The notes: generated from the letters alone by a model not told the origin. 64,000 bases of DNA from Bacillus sp. NEB1478 (GCF_031582965.1 NZ_CP134049.1:1674001-1738000); one strand, 5' to 3'. Shown: positions 44,295 through 54,083, counted from the first letter of the stretch. Program-made: numbers and translations.

Positions 44295-44881
44295 ATTATA
44301 TATGGGTGGGGATGCTTGTAATTGGTTTTGTTGTTGCCGGATTCAATGGGAACATGGACAAAGTAAATGAAGCTATATTTACAAGTGCGAAAGAAGCCGT
44401 CACGTTAAGTTTTGGCATGATTAGTATTCTCGTATTCTGGTTAGGGATTATGAGAATAGCAGAAAAAGGCGGTCTTTTAGAAGTTTTAAGCTTTCTATTC
44501 CGTCCGGTCGTTAAACGTCTATTTCCTGATATTCCTCCTGATCATCCTGCACAAGGGTACATTTTATCGAACATGGCTGCAAATCTTTTAGGTCTTGGTA
44601 ATGCAGCAACACCTATGGGAATTAAGGCGATGGAACAACTTAAAATTTTAAATGGCGGCAAAAATGAAGCAAGCCGGTCCATGATTACATTATTAGCCAT
44701 TAACACTTCGAGCATCACCTTGATACCGACTACGATTATTGCAATTCGAATGACTTATCATTCCCAGACGCCAACAGATATTGTGGCACCTACTTTATTA
44801 GCAACTGCTATTGCAACGATCGGTGCAATTACAATTGATCGTTTTTATTATTACCGATCACTGCATAAAGGAGGGAAATAA
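44288..44881 (+). CDS. spmA: spore maturation protein A
   Basis: A 197-residue nucleoside-recognition type membrane protein with about five helices; NMAANLLGLGNAATPMGIKAM is the conserved Gate segment. It takes part in spore core dehydration together with SpmB. It overlaps dacB by 7 bases behind AAGGAGAATG and directly abuts spmB. Confidence 0.92.
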   Translation: MVNYIWVGMLVIGFVVAGFNGNMDKVNEAIFTSAKEAVTLSFGMISILVFWLGIMRIAEKGGLLEVLSFLFRPVVKRLFPDIPPDHPAQGYILSNMAANLLGLGNAATPMGIKAMEQLKILNGGKNEASRSMITLLAINTSSITLIPTTIIAIRMTYHSQTPTDIVAPTLLATAIATIGAITIDRFYYYRSLHKGGK

Positions 44882-45415
44882 ATGTCTTTCGTGCATTCTT
44901 TTTCGATTTGGTTTATTCCTTTCTTGATTGGTTTTATTATTTTATATGGAACGTTTAAAAAAGTACCAACGTATGAAACGTTTGTTGAAGGTGGAAAAGA
45001 AGGTTTTTCAATCGCCATAAACATCATCCCTTTTTTAGTCGGAATGCTAGTAGCAATTTCCGTATTTCGAGCATCAGGTGCACTGGATTATATTATGCTA
45101 GTAATGAAGCCGCTATTTTCATTGTTTCATATTCCCGCAGAAGTCGTGCCATTAGGGCTAATGAGGACAATTTCTGGTACAGGAGCTTTAGGAATGACAT
45201 CTGACTTGATCGCAACACACGGACCTGATTCATTTATAGGAAGGTTAGCTTCAACGATACAGGGGAGTACAGATACGACATTTTACGTACTGACTGTTTA
45301 TTTTGGAGCAGTAGGAATCAAGAAAATGGGTTATGCAGTAAAAGTTGGACTTTTAGCAGACCTGATCGGTTTTCTTGCATCTATCGCAGCTGTATCCCTC
45401 CTATTTCACTCATAA
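44882..45415 (+). CDS. spmB: spore maturation protein B
   Basis: A 177-residue membrane protein of the same Gate family as SpmA, with SGTGALGMTSDLIATHGPDS as the conserved core. It works with SpmA. The start is directly after the spmA stop behind AAAGGAGGG. Confidence 0.92.
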   Translation: MSFVHSFSIWFIPFLIGFIILYGTFKKVPTYETFVEGGKEGFSIAINIIPFLVGMLVAISVFRASGALDYIMLVMKPLFSLFHIPAEVVPLGLMRTISGTGALGMTSDLIATHGPDSFIGRLASTIQGSTDTTFYVLTVYFGAVGIKKMGYAVKVGLLADLIGFLASIAAVSLLFHS

Positions 45416-45420
45416 AATAG

Positions 45421-45789
45421 GGCAGTTTTCTAAGTTTTTGTTGCATTTGACGAATGTTTTCAATTCTCTTTATTGAAAATGAAATTGAAGTGCAAGGTGC
45501 GAGACTAGGGCTAGGATCAGGGTGCTATTCCGAAAAATAGAGCCGGATTGCACAGCACCGAAAGCATTAGGGAAATCGGCTAAAAAGTCGCTTTTTGTCT
45601 TTATCTTGTTCATTCATTTAAAAGTGGATTGGAGTGCAAGGTGCGAGACTCCTATGGGATTAGCGGGACAGGAGAGACCACTCAATTTCGCGAAGCGACG
45701 AGTGGGCTCACCGCACGCCCCGAGGAAAGCGAGCAGCCTGGAACGGAAATCCACCACTTTCAAAAGCAACAATGTATACGAAAACAGCC
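45421..45789. repeat. repeat family A, composite copy
   Basis: The element is 369 bp with ends GGCAGTTTTC and GAAAACAGCC. The motif AGTGCAAGGTGCGAGACT occurs twice (about 45488 and 45631), and a T-rich GTTCATTCATTT segment lies between, so one copy has been duplicated or inserted in another. The frames passing through are not genes. It fills the spmB-rluB gap. Confidence 0.85.
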
Positions 45790-45885
45790 TAAAATAAACA
45801 AAAGAGTCCTAATGGGTTCTTTTTTGCGTTTAACGAGGTTGTGAATTACGAATAATGAATGTATGATGAGACTTGAGGTGAAATC

Positions 45886-46632
45886 ATGGATAGATTGCAA
45901 AAAGTAATTGCTCAAAGCGGAATTACTTCCAGAAGAAAAGCAGAGGAATTAATACGTGAAGGAAAAGTTAAAGTAAACGGAAATGTTGTTACTGAATTAG
46001 GAACAAAAGTAGCACCAAAAGATAAAATTGAAGTAAATGAAATCCAAATTCAACGGGAAGAACCCGTTTATTTTTTGCTTTATAAACCATCTGGCGTAAT
46101 ATCAGCTGTCTCAGATGATAAAAAGAGAAAAGTCGTTACTGATTATTTCAGAGATATCATTGAACAGCGTGTGTTCCCAGTAGGCCGGTTAGATTACGAT
46201 ACAACAGGTGTGCTGCTTATGACAAACGATGGAGAATTCGCAAATGTACTTATGCATCCCCGTTATCAATTGGACAAGGTGTATATTGCAAAAGTAAAAG
46301 GAATTCCTGCAAGAGAAAAAATCAAGCTGTTAGAACGCGGAATCCAGCTTGAAGATGGAAAAACAGCGCCGGCAAAAGTAAAGGTAACTTCAATCGACAA
46401 GAAAAAGGAAACAGCTATAGTGGAGTTAACCATCCATGAAGGCAAAAATCGTCAAGTTAAAAGGATGCTTGAAGCAATTGGGTGCCCGGTAATGAAATTA
46501 AAGCGGGAAAGATATGGGTATCTGGACTTAAAAGGCCTTAATCCGGGTGAGTTTAGAGAATTAACTCCACATGAGGTGAAACAGCTCAGAAACATGGCTG
46601 TCACACAAACGTCAAAAAAAAGCCGTAGATAG
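45886..46632 (+). CDS. rluB: 23S rRNA pseudouridine synthase RluB-like
   Basis: A 248-residue RsuA-family enzyme. The N-terminal S4 domain (LQKVIAQSGITSRRKAEELI) binds RNA; VGRLDYDTTGVLLMTND carries the catalytic Asp. It modifies a uridine in the ribosome's large subunit. The C-terminal tail is basic. A terminator overlaps its end. Confidence 0.93.
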   Translation: MDRLQKVIAQSGITSRRKAEELIREGKVKVNGNVVTELGTKVAPKDKIEVNEIQIQREEPVYFLLYKPSGVISAVSDDKKRKVVTDYFRDIIEQRVFPVGRLDYDTTGVLLMTNDGEFANVLMHPRYQLDKVYIAKVKGIPAREKIKLLERGIQLEDGKTAPAKVKVTSIDKKKETAIVELTIHEGKNRQVKRMLEAIGCPVMKLKRERYGYLDLKGLNPGEFRELTPHEVKQLRNMAVTQTSKKSRR

Positions 46633-46642
46633 GCTTTTTTTT
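46614..46642 (+). terminator. terminator after rluB
   Basis: AAAAGCC and GGCTTTT with a short loop are followed by T-rich sequence; the stem begins inside the rluB coding end. Confidence 0.78.
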
Positions 46643-46685
46643 CAAGTTATAGTAAAATGGAAACGGTCTAAAGGAGCGGATATCT

Positions 46686-47210
46686 TTGAAAAAGAAACGA
46701 CTAGTGTTTCGCTCAGTTCTACTTGCCATTATCATACTTGCGATCGGATACACGATCTACAACAGTATAAATGAAGAGAGCGGTACATATGTAAGTGAAG
46801 GAGAAATGGCTCCTAATTTTGTTCTTACAGATTTAAAAGGAAATCGTGTAGAACTGAACGATTATAGGGGTAAAGGAGTATTTTTGAATTTCTGGGGAAC
46901 ATGGTGCAAACCTTGCGAACGTGAGATGCCTTTTATGCAGCGCCAATACGAAACCTTTAAAAAACAAGGTGTCGAGATTCTTGCTGTAAATGTTAGTGAA
47001 ACGAATGTATCTGTGAAAAATTTTGCTGATCGGTATGGATTAACGTTTCAGATACCGATGGATAAGGACAGAGAAGTAACAAAAGCTTACGGTATCGGTC
47101 CGATTCCAACTACTATACTGATTGATAAAAATGGAAAAGTTGTTGGCAGGACGAGCGAGTCATTATCATCAAAAAAAATAGTGTCATTCATGGAAAAAAT
47201 TAAGCCGTAA
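46686..47210 (+). CDS. resA: thiol-disulfide oxidoreductase ResA
   Basis: A 174-residue membrane-anchored thioredoxin-like protein. One N-terminal helix (about 8-26) anchors it outside the membrane; the redox site is WGTWCKPCERE (CxxC). It reduces apocytochrome c cysteines before haem attachment. It has a TTG start behind AAAGGAGCGG and is the first gene of resABC. Confidence 0.92.
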   Translation: MKKKRLVFRSVLLAIIILAIGYTIYNSINEESGTYVSEGEMAPNFVLTDLKGNRVELNDYRGKGVFLNFWGTWCKPCEREMPFMQRQYETFKKQGVEILAVNVSETNVSVKNFADRYGLTFQIPMDKDREVTKAYGIGPIPTTILIDKNGKVVGRTSESLSSKKIVSFMEKIKP

Positions 47211-47222
47211 CGGGGTGAAAAG

Positions 47223-48830
47223 ATGGAAACGATAGTTTGTGAATGCGGCCACTCCAATCCGTACGGTACAAGTCTTTGTCAGGCCTGCGGTAAACCGCTG
47301 GGAAGTGACGTAGAGGTACTAACAAGCATGCGTTATGAAGGAAGTGCCAGAAGATCTCAAGTCTATAAAAAAACAATTGTTGATCAAGTTTGGAACTTTT
47401 TTTCGTCAGTTAAAGTTGGGGTTTGGCTAATCATCATCATTTTGGTGGCTGCGGCAATTGGAACGATTTTTCCGCAAGAAACGTTTATCCCGCCGAATGT
47501 AGATCCTGCAACTCATTACGAAAGCGAATACGGAACGTTAGGAAAGATTTATTTTTTGTTGGGCTTTCATAATCTTTATGGATCATGGTGGTTTATTGTT
47601 TTACTAGGAATGTTAGGATTATCTCTTATTATTGCGAGTCTTGACCGTGGTATTCCGCTATATAAAGCGCTTAAATCACAACGAGTGACACGCCATGATA
47701 AGTTTATGGAAAATCAGCGTCTATTTTCAGTCAGTAAAGAAGCTGATTTTGATGAAATAAAATACACGCTTGGCTCATTAAGATATAAGATTCGAGAAGA
47801 AAACGGAAATTTATTTGCTGAAAAAGGACGTTTTTCCCGCTGGGGTGCATACGTAAACCACGTGGGGCTCATTATTTTTTTATCAGGGGCTATGCTTAGA
47901 TTCTTCCCAGGGATGTATGTGGATGAAATAGTTTGGGTAAGAGAAGGCGAGACAACGTCTATTCCAGGAACGAAGGATGATACTGGTCAATTCTACTTAA
48001 GAAATAATGAATTTATTCTTGAGAAATATGATAAGAGAGATAAGAAGTTTAATAAAGCTCTAAACTCCGTAGATGGAGATGTGGCTAAAAATTATCAAAG
48101 TAATGTTACATTGTTTAAATCAAATAAAGGGTCTGTAATTGGAGAAAAAGGAAAATTAGAGAAGGTAAAAGATGGGGTAATCCGTGTCAATGAACCTTTT
48201 AAATTTGATTCATTCGCACTCTATCAAACGGATTTCAAATTGGATGAATTAAACAAAATGAGCTTTAATTTAGAAGACAAAGCTTCTGGAAAATCGTTTG
48301 GTAAATTAACGATTGATTTACATGAGCCTGAGACAAAGTATGATCTTGGTAATGGTTACAAAGTTGAAATCTTAGACTATTATCCTAACTTTATACTTAA
48401 TGATCAAGACGAACCTGCGACTGTAAACAATTTGCCGGATAACCCTGCATTTGTTTTTGCAATGTATTCTCCTCAAATACCAAAAGGAGAAAAAGCGTTT
48501 GTAGGAATAATGAAAAACATAGATTCTGGAGACAACAAATTAAAAATGTCGTTTGCAGGACTCGAAACAAAGGATTTGACGGCATTAACTGTCAAAAAGG
48601 ATCTTACCTTATGGATTATTGCTCTTGGCGGATTCATCTTTATGATAGGAGTAACTCAAGGGTTGTATTGGAATTATAGAAGGATTTGGATCAAGCAAAA
48701 TCAGGGAGAAGTTTGGGCGGCGGCTCATACAAATAAAAACTGGTATGGCTTAAAAAGAGATTTAGAGTTTTTATCAGGGAAAACGGAATTAACTCCGTTA
48801 GTAGATCAGGCAAACAGCTCTGAAAAATAG
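47223..48830 (+). CDS. resB: cytochrome c biogenesis protein ResB
   Basis: A 535-residue CcsB/ResB protein. A zinc-ribbon-like N-terminus (CECGHSNPYGTSLCQACG) is followed by three membrane helices (about residues 65-85, 118-140, 205-225), a large extracytoplasmic domain and a last helix near 465-485. With ResC it delivers haem and ligates it to cytochrome c on the outside. It starts 12 bases after resA. Confidence 0.92.
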   Translation: METIVCECGHSNPYGTSLCQACGKPLGSDVEVLTSMRYEGSARRSQVYKKTIVDQVWNFFSSVKVGVWLIIIILVAAAIGTIFPQETFIPPNVDPATHYESEYGTLGKIYFLLGFHNLYGSWWFIVLLGMLGLSLIIASLDRGIPLYKALKSQRVTRHDKFMENQRLFSVSKEADFDEIKYTLGSLRYKIREENGNLFAEKGRFSRWGAYVNHVGLIIFLSGAMLRFFPGMYVDEIVWVREGETTSIPGTKDDTGQFYLRNNEFILEKYDKRDKKFNKALNSVDGDVAKNYQSNVTLFKSNKGSVIGEKGKLEKVKDGVIRVNEPFKFDSFALYQTDFKLDELNKMSFNLEDKASGKSFGKLTIDLHEPETKYDLGNGYKVEILDYYPNFILNDQDEPATVNNLPDNPAFVFAMYSPQIPKGEKAFVGIMKNIDSGDNKLKMSFAGLETKDLTALTVKKDLTLWIIALGGFIFMIGVTQGLYWNYRRIWIKQNQGEVWAAAHTNKNWYGLKRDLEFLSGKTELTPLVDQANSSEK

Positions 48831-48858
48831 GTAACCGTTCAGGCAGGAGGAACTTACA

Positions 48859-50046
48859 ATGTCAGAAGTTAGCAGTACGTTGCTATATAGTGCATTTATC
48901 ATTTATTTGTTTTCAACCCTTTTCTTTTCCATGTCACTATCTGATAAAAAGAGCTCAGAGGCAGCTTATACGAAAAAATGGGGGAAAATTGGTTTTATAA
49001 CTGCTTGTGCAGGTTTTGCTTCCCAGCTTGGATATTTCATTACAAGATGGATCGCTAGCGGACATGCACCTGTAAGTAATTTATTCGAGTTCACAACTTT
49101 CTTTGGCATGATGATGGTATTGGGCTTTATTGTTTTATATTCTATATACCGTACGAACGGATTAGGTGTGTTTGCAATGCCGGTGGCACTACTTGTCATT
49201 GCGTATGCAAGCATGTTCCCAAAGGATATCTCACCGTTAATTCCAGCGCTGCAAAGTGACTGGCTGAAAATTCATGTCACAACAGCTGCCTTAGGTGAAG
49301 GAATTCTAGCCATTTCATTTGTTTCAGGGCTTATCTATTTAATTCGTACTGTTGATCAGGCTGTTTCAACAAAGAAAACAAAATGGCTAGAAATTATTTT
49401 GTACAGTTTAATAAGTGTTGTTGGATTTGTTATCATTTCGCTAGCGTTTAAAGGGGCAGGCTACGAATCTACATTTGAAGTACTGAACAAACAAAACCAG
49501 CCTGTCAAAATTGTTTACGAATTGCCTGCAATAGCTGGACCGGCTAACGGTGATCATCTAGATTCTGGTTTTGGCCCTCTTTTCAATACACCATCCTGGA
49601 TGCAAGGTGTGAATGCATCTATTAAACTGAATACATTTATTTGGTCATTATTATCTGGTTTAGTTCTGTACTGGCTTCTGCGTCTTATTCTTAGAAAAAG
49701 AATTTCAGCAGCACTTCAAAGAAAAGTAAAAAACGTAAACCCAGAATTGCTTGATGAAATTAGTTATCGAGCAGTAGCGATTGGATTCCCGATCTTTTCA
49801 TTAGGAGCACTCATTTTTGCGATGATTTGGGCACAGCAAGCTTGGTCACGGTTTTGGGGATGGGATCCAAAAGAAGTGTGGGCACTGATTACTTTCTTAT
49901 TTTACGCTGCATACTTGCATCTAAGGCTTTCAAGGGGCTGGCACGGAGAAAAATCAGCCTGGCTTTGTGTAGTCGGATTTTGGATCATTACGTTTAACTT
50001 GATTGCTGTTAACCTTGTTTTAGTTGGATTACATTCATATGCATAA
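48859..50046 (+). CDS. resC: cytochrome c biogenesis protein ResC (CcsA)
   Basis: A 395-residue haem-handling membrane protein with eight or more helices. The tryptophan-rich WWD motif is [19 protein letters not shown], flanked by conserved haem-ligand histidines ([21 protein letters not shown]). With ResB it forms the system II cytochrome c synthase. It starts 28 bases after resB behind GGCAGGAGG. Confidence 0.93.
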   Translation: MSEVSSTLLYSAFIIYLFSTLFFSMSLSDKKSSEAAYTKKWGKIGFITACAGFASQLGYFITRWIASGHAPVSNLFEFTTFFGMMMVLGFIVLYSIYRTNGLGVFAMPVALLVIAYASMFPKDISPLIPALQSDWLKIHVTTAALGEGILAISFVSGLIYLIRTVDQAVSTKKTKWLEIILYSLISVVGFVIISLAFKGAGYESTFEVLNKQNQPVKIVYELPAIAGPANGDHLDSGFGPLFNTPSWMQGVNASIKLNTFIWSLLSGLVLYWLLRLILRKRISAALQRKVKNVNPELLDEISYRAVAIGFPIFSLGALIFAMIWAQQAWSRFWGWDPKEVWALITFLFYAAYLHLRLSRGWHGEKSAWLCVVGFWIITFNLIAVNLVLVGLHSYA

Positions 50047-50059
50047 CAGCAAGAAGGAA

Positions 50060-50089
50060 AAGCCTCTCTTTATTCAAGAGGGGTTTTTT
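50060..50089 (+). terminator. terminator after resC
   Basis: CCTCTCTT and AAGAGGGG pair with one G-U across TATTC and are followed by six T. resDE then has its own promoter. Confidence 0.75.
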
Positions 50090-50106
50090 CATACAATGTT
50101 CCCAGT

Positions 50107-50136
50107 TTGTTTGTACCTGTTTACTTCATGTATGAT
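50107..50136 (+). promoter_or_regulatory. promoter candidate of resD
   Basis: TTGTTT (50107-50112), 18 bases and TATGAT (50131-50136) form a moderate sigma-A promoter, 60 bases before resD. Confidence 0.45.
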
Positions 50137-50195
50137 AGAAGAGGATAAACGGCTTATGTAAACATTATTTTTGAATGATAATGGAGGATTGAAGA

Positions 50196-50912
50196 ATGAA
50201 TACTGAAGCAAAAATTTTAGTTGTAGATGATGAAGAACGCATTCGTAAACTGTTAACCATGTACTTGGAAAGAGAAAATTATGAAGTATATGAAGCTGAA
50301 AATGGTGAAGATGCATTGCAGATGGCTGTTTCCATCAACTTCGATCTTATCCTTTTGGATCTCATGCTGCCCGGAATGGACGGAGTAGAAGTATGTGAAA
50401 AATTGCGGGAGAAAAAAGCTACACCTGTCATTATGCTGACAGCAAAAGGAGAAGAGTTAAACCGTATTCAAGGTTTTGAAGCAGGAACAGATGATTATAT
50501 AACAAAACCATTCAGTCCCCGGGAAGTTTTGTTGCGAGTTAAGGCTCTTTTAAGAAGATCATCACCAACAAAGTTCCTTCAAACAGAGACGGTAGCGAAA
50601 AACGTGATTGTATTTAACCACTTAACGATAGATCATGATGCACACCGTGTAACAGCAGGGGGGAAAGAAGTGAACCTGACCCCAAAAGAATATGAACTGC
50701 TCTATTATCTGGCTAAAACACCAGACAAAGTGTATGCACGAGAACAGCTATTAAAAGACGTATGGAACTATGAGTTTTTTGGCGATCTGCGAACGGTTGA
50801 CACACATGTAAAAAGATTACGTGAAAAGTTAAATAAAGTTTCGCAGGAAGCAGCTTCAATGATTGCGACAGTTTGGGGAGTAGGATATAAGTTTGAGGCG
50901 GGGAATGAATGA
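50196..50912 (+). CDS. resD: response regulator ResD
   Basis: A 238-residue OmpR-type response regulator. The receiver domain has the phospho-Asp in ILLDLMLPGMDG (about residue 57), with DDE near residue 10 and K in YITKPFSPRE; the C-terminal winged helix ends with RTVDTHVKRLREKL. In B. subtilis ResDE switches on anaerobic and nitrate respiration, and cytochrome genes. It overlaps resE by 4 bases. Confidence 0.94.
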   Translation: MNTEAKILVVDDEERIRKLLTMYLERENYEVYEAENGEDALQMAVSINFDLILLDLMLPGMDGVEVCEKLREKKATPVIMLTAKGEELNRIQGFEAGTDDYITKPFSPREVLLRVKALLRRSSPTKFLQTETVAKNVIVFNHLTIDHDAHRVTAGGKEVNLTPKEYELLYYLAKTPDKVYAREQLLKDVWNYEFFGDLRTVDTHVKRLREKLNKVSQEAASMIATVWGVGYKFEAGNE

Positions 50913-52699
50913 TCTGGAGAAGTGTCGTAGGGAAACTCTGGATCACAATATTGCTGTTAGTATCTGTTGTGCTAACCTTATTGACAATCTTGCTTACTCA
51001 ATTCTTTGAAAACTTCTATGACAGCCAAGCGAAAGAACAGTTAACGAAAATGGCTGACAGACTTGTTCTTATTATGGAGAATGATAAGAACAAAGAAGAA
51101 GCAATACGAATTACAAATGAAATGGCTGAGGCGTATTCAATGTCTGTTATGATCATTGATGAAAATCATCATTCATTTATTTCAACAGATTCTTTTGAAA
51201 ATTCACCGTATATTCCAGTTTCGGTTTTTAATAAAAATGAGAAACTGTCATCTGTGATGGAATCAAAGGAAAAAATTTATACAAAAGGTGAATTTCCTGT
51301 CATAAAGAATAATGAAAGATCATCGCATACAATGATTGTTTATGGAGAACCTTACAGCGTGAATGGACAAGCTGGCGGGGTATATGTGTACCAGTCGATT
51401 GAGAACATAGAAGAGACAACCAATCATACGAAGTATTTGATCTTTTTAGCTGCTGGAATAGCCATTATTTTAACAACAATTTTTGCCTTCTTCTTATCAA
51501 CAAGGATTACTGCTCCTTTGCGAAAAATGAGAGAAGCGGCAATGTTTGTTGCAAAAGGTGAATTTGATATGAAAGTTCCAATCTTAACACATGATGAGAT
51601 TGGAGAATTGGGAATGACTTTTAATCGGATGGGCAGACAGCTAAAAAATAACATTACAGCCTTAAATCAAGAGAAAGAACAGCTTGCTAGTGTTCTAAGT
51701 TCAATGGCAGACGGTGTTATTACATTTGATAGAAGAATGAATATCTTGGTTACGAATCCCCCAGCAGACCGTTTTTTGCAAGCCTTTTATTATGAATCAG
51801 GCATGAAGTCGCAGAAAAAGGAAAATGTTTTGCCGGAAGTTGTTATTCAATTGTTCCAAAAGGTTGTTTCTCTCGAAAAAGAGCAGCTGACCGAAATTGA
51901 TATACAAGGCCGCTCTTGGGTTGTTGTCATGACTCCGTTATATGATAACTCTGTTATTCGAGGAGCAGTTGCCGTGCTGAGAGATATGACTGAGGAACGA
52001 AGAATGGATAAGCTGAGAGAAGATTTTGTTGCGAATGTTTCACATGAATTGAAAACACCGCTCAGTATGCTGCAAGGGTACAGTGAAGCAATCGTTGATG
52101 ATATTGCTGAATCAGAAAAAGAGAAAAAAGAACTAGCTAGCATCATATTGGATGAATCTAAAAGAATGGGAAGACTTGTAAATGAACTGCTAGATCTGGC
52201 AAAGCTGGAAGCTGGACATATGAAGCTTCATTATACACATTTATCCATACAGCCATTTGCCGAACGGATTATCAGAAAATTTCAAGGGCCAGCAAAAGAA
52301 CGGAATATTCAATTAAGCCTGCAAATAAATGGTGAGCCAAAAGAGCTTGATATCGACCCTGACAGAATTGAGCAAGTTCTGACAAATTTAATTGACAATG
52401 CAATTCGGCACACATTAGATGAAGGTTCTGTCAATCTTTCCATAAAAATAAGTGAACAAACCGTCTCTTTTTACATTAGAGATAATGGTACTGGAATAAA
52501 AGAAGAAGATTTGCCATTTGTTTTTGAGCGTTTTTATAAAGGTGATAAAGCAAGGACGAGAGGGAAATCAGGGGGGACAGGACTTGGTTTAGCGATAGCC
52601 AGAAACATTGTCGAAGCACATGGCGGGCAAATCAATGTACACAGTAAAATGAATGAAGGTACGACATTTTCATTTGTAATCCCTCGAATGATGGAATAA
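50909..52699 (+). CDS. resE: sensor histidine kinase ResE
   Basis: A 596-residue sensor. Two helices (about 10-30, 172-195) frame an extracellular domain; then a HAMP (RITAPLRKMREAAMFVA), a PAS-like region and HisKA with phospho-His in VANVSHELKTPLS. The HATPase has N box DNAIRHT, G1 IRDNGTGI and G2 GGTGLGLAIARNIV. It phosphorylates ResD. Start ATG at 50909 overlaps resD. Confidence 0.94.
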   Translation: MIWRSVVGKLWITILLLVSVVLTLLTILLTQFFENFYDSQAKEQLTKMADRLVLIMENDKNKEEAIRITNEMAEAYSMSVMIIDENHHSFISTDSFENSPYIPVSVFNKNEKLSSVMESKEKIYTKGEFPVIKNNERSSHTMIVYGEPYSVNGQAGGVYVYQSIENIEETTNHTKYLIFLAAGIAIILTTIFAFFLSTRITAPLRKMREAAMFVAKGEFDMKVPILTHDEIGELGMTFNRMGRQLKNNITALNQEKEQLASVLSSMADGVITFDRRMNILVTNPPADRFLQAFYYESGMKSQKKENVLPEVVIQLFQKVVSLEKEQLTEIDIQGRSWVVVMTPLYDNSVIRGAVAVLRDMTEERRMDKLREDFVANVSHELKTPLSMLQGYSEAIVDDIAESEKEKKELASIILDESKRMGRLVNELLDLAKLEAGHMKLHYTHLSIQPFAERIIRKFQGPAKERNIQLSLQINGEPKELDIDPDRIEQVLTNLIDNAIRHTLDEGSVNLSIKISEQTVSFYIRDNGTGIKEEDLPFVFERFYKGDKARTRGKSGGTGLGLAIARNIVEAHGGQINVHSKMNEGTTFSFVIPRMME

Positions 52700-52817
52700 A
52701 AGATCAAACTTTCCCGATTAATCTTGTTTCATAAGGAACAATTATTAGTAAAAATGATTTCATAAATTTCTCCAATACGATATAATAAATGAGAAAATTA
52801 ATTTCATAATAATGTTA

Positions 52818-52976
52818 AACAGGTGCTGTCTGTTCACAGACAAGCATAATTGGGAAAACGGTTTAAATCCGTTGCGGTCCCGCCACTGTAATTGTGAGAA
52901 CCCTAATAATGAGCCACTGTGTATACGGGAAGGCATTAGGGAACGATGAGCAAGAGCCAGGAGACCTGCCTGTTAA
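52818..52976 (+). promoter_or_regulatory. cobalamin riboswitch
   Basis: The RNA has the B12-box landmarks: TGGGAAAACGGTTTAAATCC, TTGCGGTCCCGCCACTGTAA and AGCCAGGAGACCTGCC. Adenosylcobalamin-type binding would reduce expression downstream. Two hairpins follow (53014-53042, 53062-53092). The gap from 52700 to 52817 is A+T-rich with a GATATAATAA -10-like sequence near 52780. Confidence 0.93.
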
Positions 52977-53013
52977 TCATGAACATGACCTACGAGGATA
53001 GGGGGGTGTTAAA

Positions 53014-53042
53014 CAGTGCCGATTAGCGGCATATGTTTTTTG
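53014..53042 (+). terminator. hairpin 1 of the cobalamin expression platform
   Basis: TGCCG and CGGCA pair around ATTAG and are followed by TATGTTTTTT. It is short and may be a regulatory stem, not a full terminator. Confidence 0.5.
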
Positions 53043-53061
53043 CCTGTATACCAAAATTCTG

Positions 53062-53092
53062 AGCCCCTTCGTAGCTGAAGGTGCTTTTTTTG
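53062..53092 (+). terminator. terminator 2 of the cobalamin expression platform
   Basis: AGCCCCTTC and GAAGGTGCT pair with one mismatch around GTAGCT and are followed by seven T, 44 bases before the gene. It is the better candidate for the off-state. Confidence 0.75.
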
Positions 53093-53135
53093 GTTTAGTG
53101 AACAAAAAGGATAAAAAATGGGGAAGAGGTATCAA

Positions 53136-53537
53136 ATGAAAAAATTAGTAGCAGTATTCGCAGTATTAATGATGATGTTAGCAGGGTGCGGAACAGATGA
53201 AACGAAAAAAACATCCGATCAGCCAAAAACAGAACAAGCAAAAAAACAAGAAGTTACCGTTAAAATTACAAAAGATAACGGCAAGGAAAAAGTAACGGAA
53301 AAGAAAGTAGCCATTAAAGAAGATGAAACCGTAATGGATGTAATGAAAAATAATTTCAAACTAGACTTGATGTATGATGATTCTTTTATCAGCGGCATTG
53401 ATGGAGTAAAGGGAAGTGAACAAGACAAAACATCATGGTTTCTTTCTGTCAATGGTAAAGAAGCAATGAAAGGTGCAAAGGAAATTAAAGTAAAACCAGG
53501 CGATGTGATTGAATTCGACTTACATAAATATGAATAA
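53136..53537 (+). CDS. DUF4430 lipoprotein, candidate cobalamin-binding protein
   Basis: A 133-residue lipoprotein. A signal peptide with lipobox LAGC (Cys near residue 17) precedes a lysine-rich linker and a DUF4430 domain similar to the C-terminal domain of transcobalamin (MYDDSFISGIDGVKG, TSWFLSVNGKEA, VKPGDVIEFDLH). It is anchored outside the membrane. Together with the riboswitch and the S component next to it, it is a candidate cobalamin-capturing protein. The ATG at 53136 is used; the frame extends six codons upstream. Confidence 0.82.
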   Translation: MKKLVAVFAVLMMMLAGCGTDETKKTSDQPKTEQAKKQEVTVKITKDNGKEKVTEKKVAIKEDETVMDVMKNNFKLDLMYDDSFISGIDGVKGSEQDKTSWFLSVNGKEAMKGAKEIKVKPGDVIEFDLHKYE

Positions 53538-54054
53538 ATTAACACTCAGAAGAATGACTCTCCTAGCACTATTGACAGCATTGTTAACTGTAGGAAGAAT
53601 TTCCTTTGCCATCATTCCTAATGTACAGCCAAATACGGCAATATTGATTATTGCATCCTTCGTATTAGGACCTATACAGGGGCTTATACTTGCAATCTTG
53701 AGTACAATAACGACAAATCTCTATTTAGGGCATGGTTTATGGTCTATCGGTCAAATGGTTGCCTGGGGTCTTATTGCGATTATGAGTGGTTTGTTAGGCA
53801 AATATAGACATAAGACACCTTGGTGGATTTTAAGCTTGTACTCAGGTTTTTGCGGCTTTCTGTTTGGATTTATTATTTCATTGATCATGGGCGGTATAGT
53901 CGTTCAAAAGTTCTGGCCATATTATTTATCTGGTCTCCCTTTTGATTTTAACCACGCAATAGGCAATGTCATTTTCTTCATTGTTTTATATAAACCACTG
54001 TTGATTGTAATGGAACGGCATTTGAAAGGAAGAGAACATGGAAGGGCTGCTTAA
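53530..54054 (+). CDS. ECF transporter S component
   Basis: A 174-residue membrane protein with about five to six helices (FVLGPIQGLILAILSTITTN, GLWSIGQMVAWGLI are typical). It resembles the S components of ECF vitamin transporters. Because it is under a cobalamin riboswitch and coupled to the DUF4430 lipoprotein by an 8-base overlap, cobalamin or a precursor is its likely substrate. No ATPase or T component is in the window, so it would use a shared energy module. Confidence 0.8.
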   Translation: MNKLTLRRMTLLALLTALLTVGRISFAIIPNVQPNTAILIIASFVLGPIQGLILAILSTITTNLYLGHGLWSIGQMVAWGLIAIMSGLLGKYRHKTPWWILSLYSGFCGFLFGFIISLIMGGIVVQKFWPYYLSGLPFDFNHAIGNVIFFIVLYKPLLIVMERHLKGREHGRAA

Positions 54055-54074
54055 TAATAGCAGTTCTTTTTTTT
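54041..54074 (+). terminator. terminator after the S component gene
   Basis: GGGCTGCT and AGCAGTTC pair with G-U pairs around TAATAAT, with a run of eight T. Confidence 0.75.
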
Positions 54075-54083
54075 ATTTGTTAA

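Noticed and set aside
45522..45844. Frames across the repeat between spmB and rluB
   Set aside because: They follow repeat A sequence; similar frames appear in other copies without conservation of protein.
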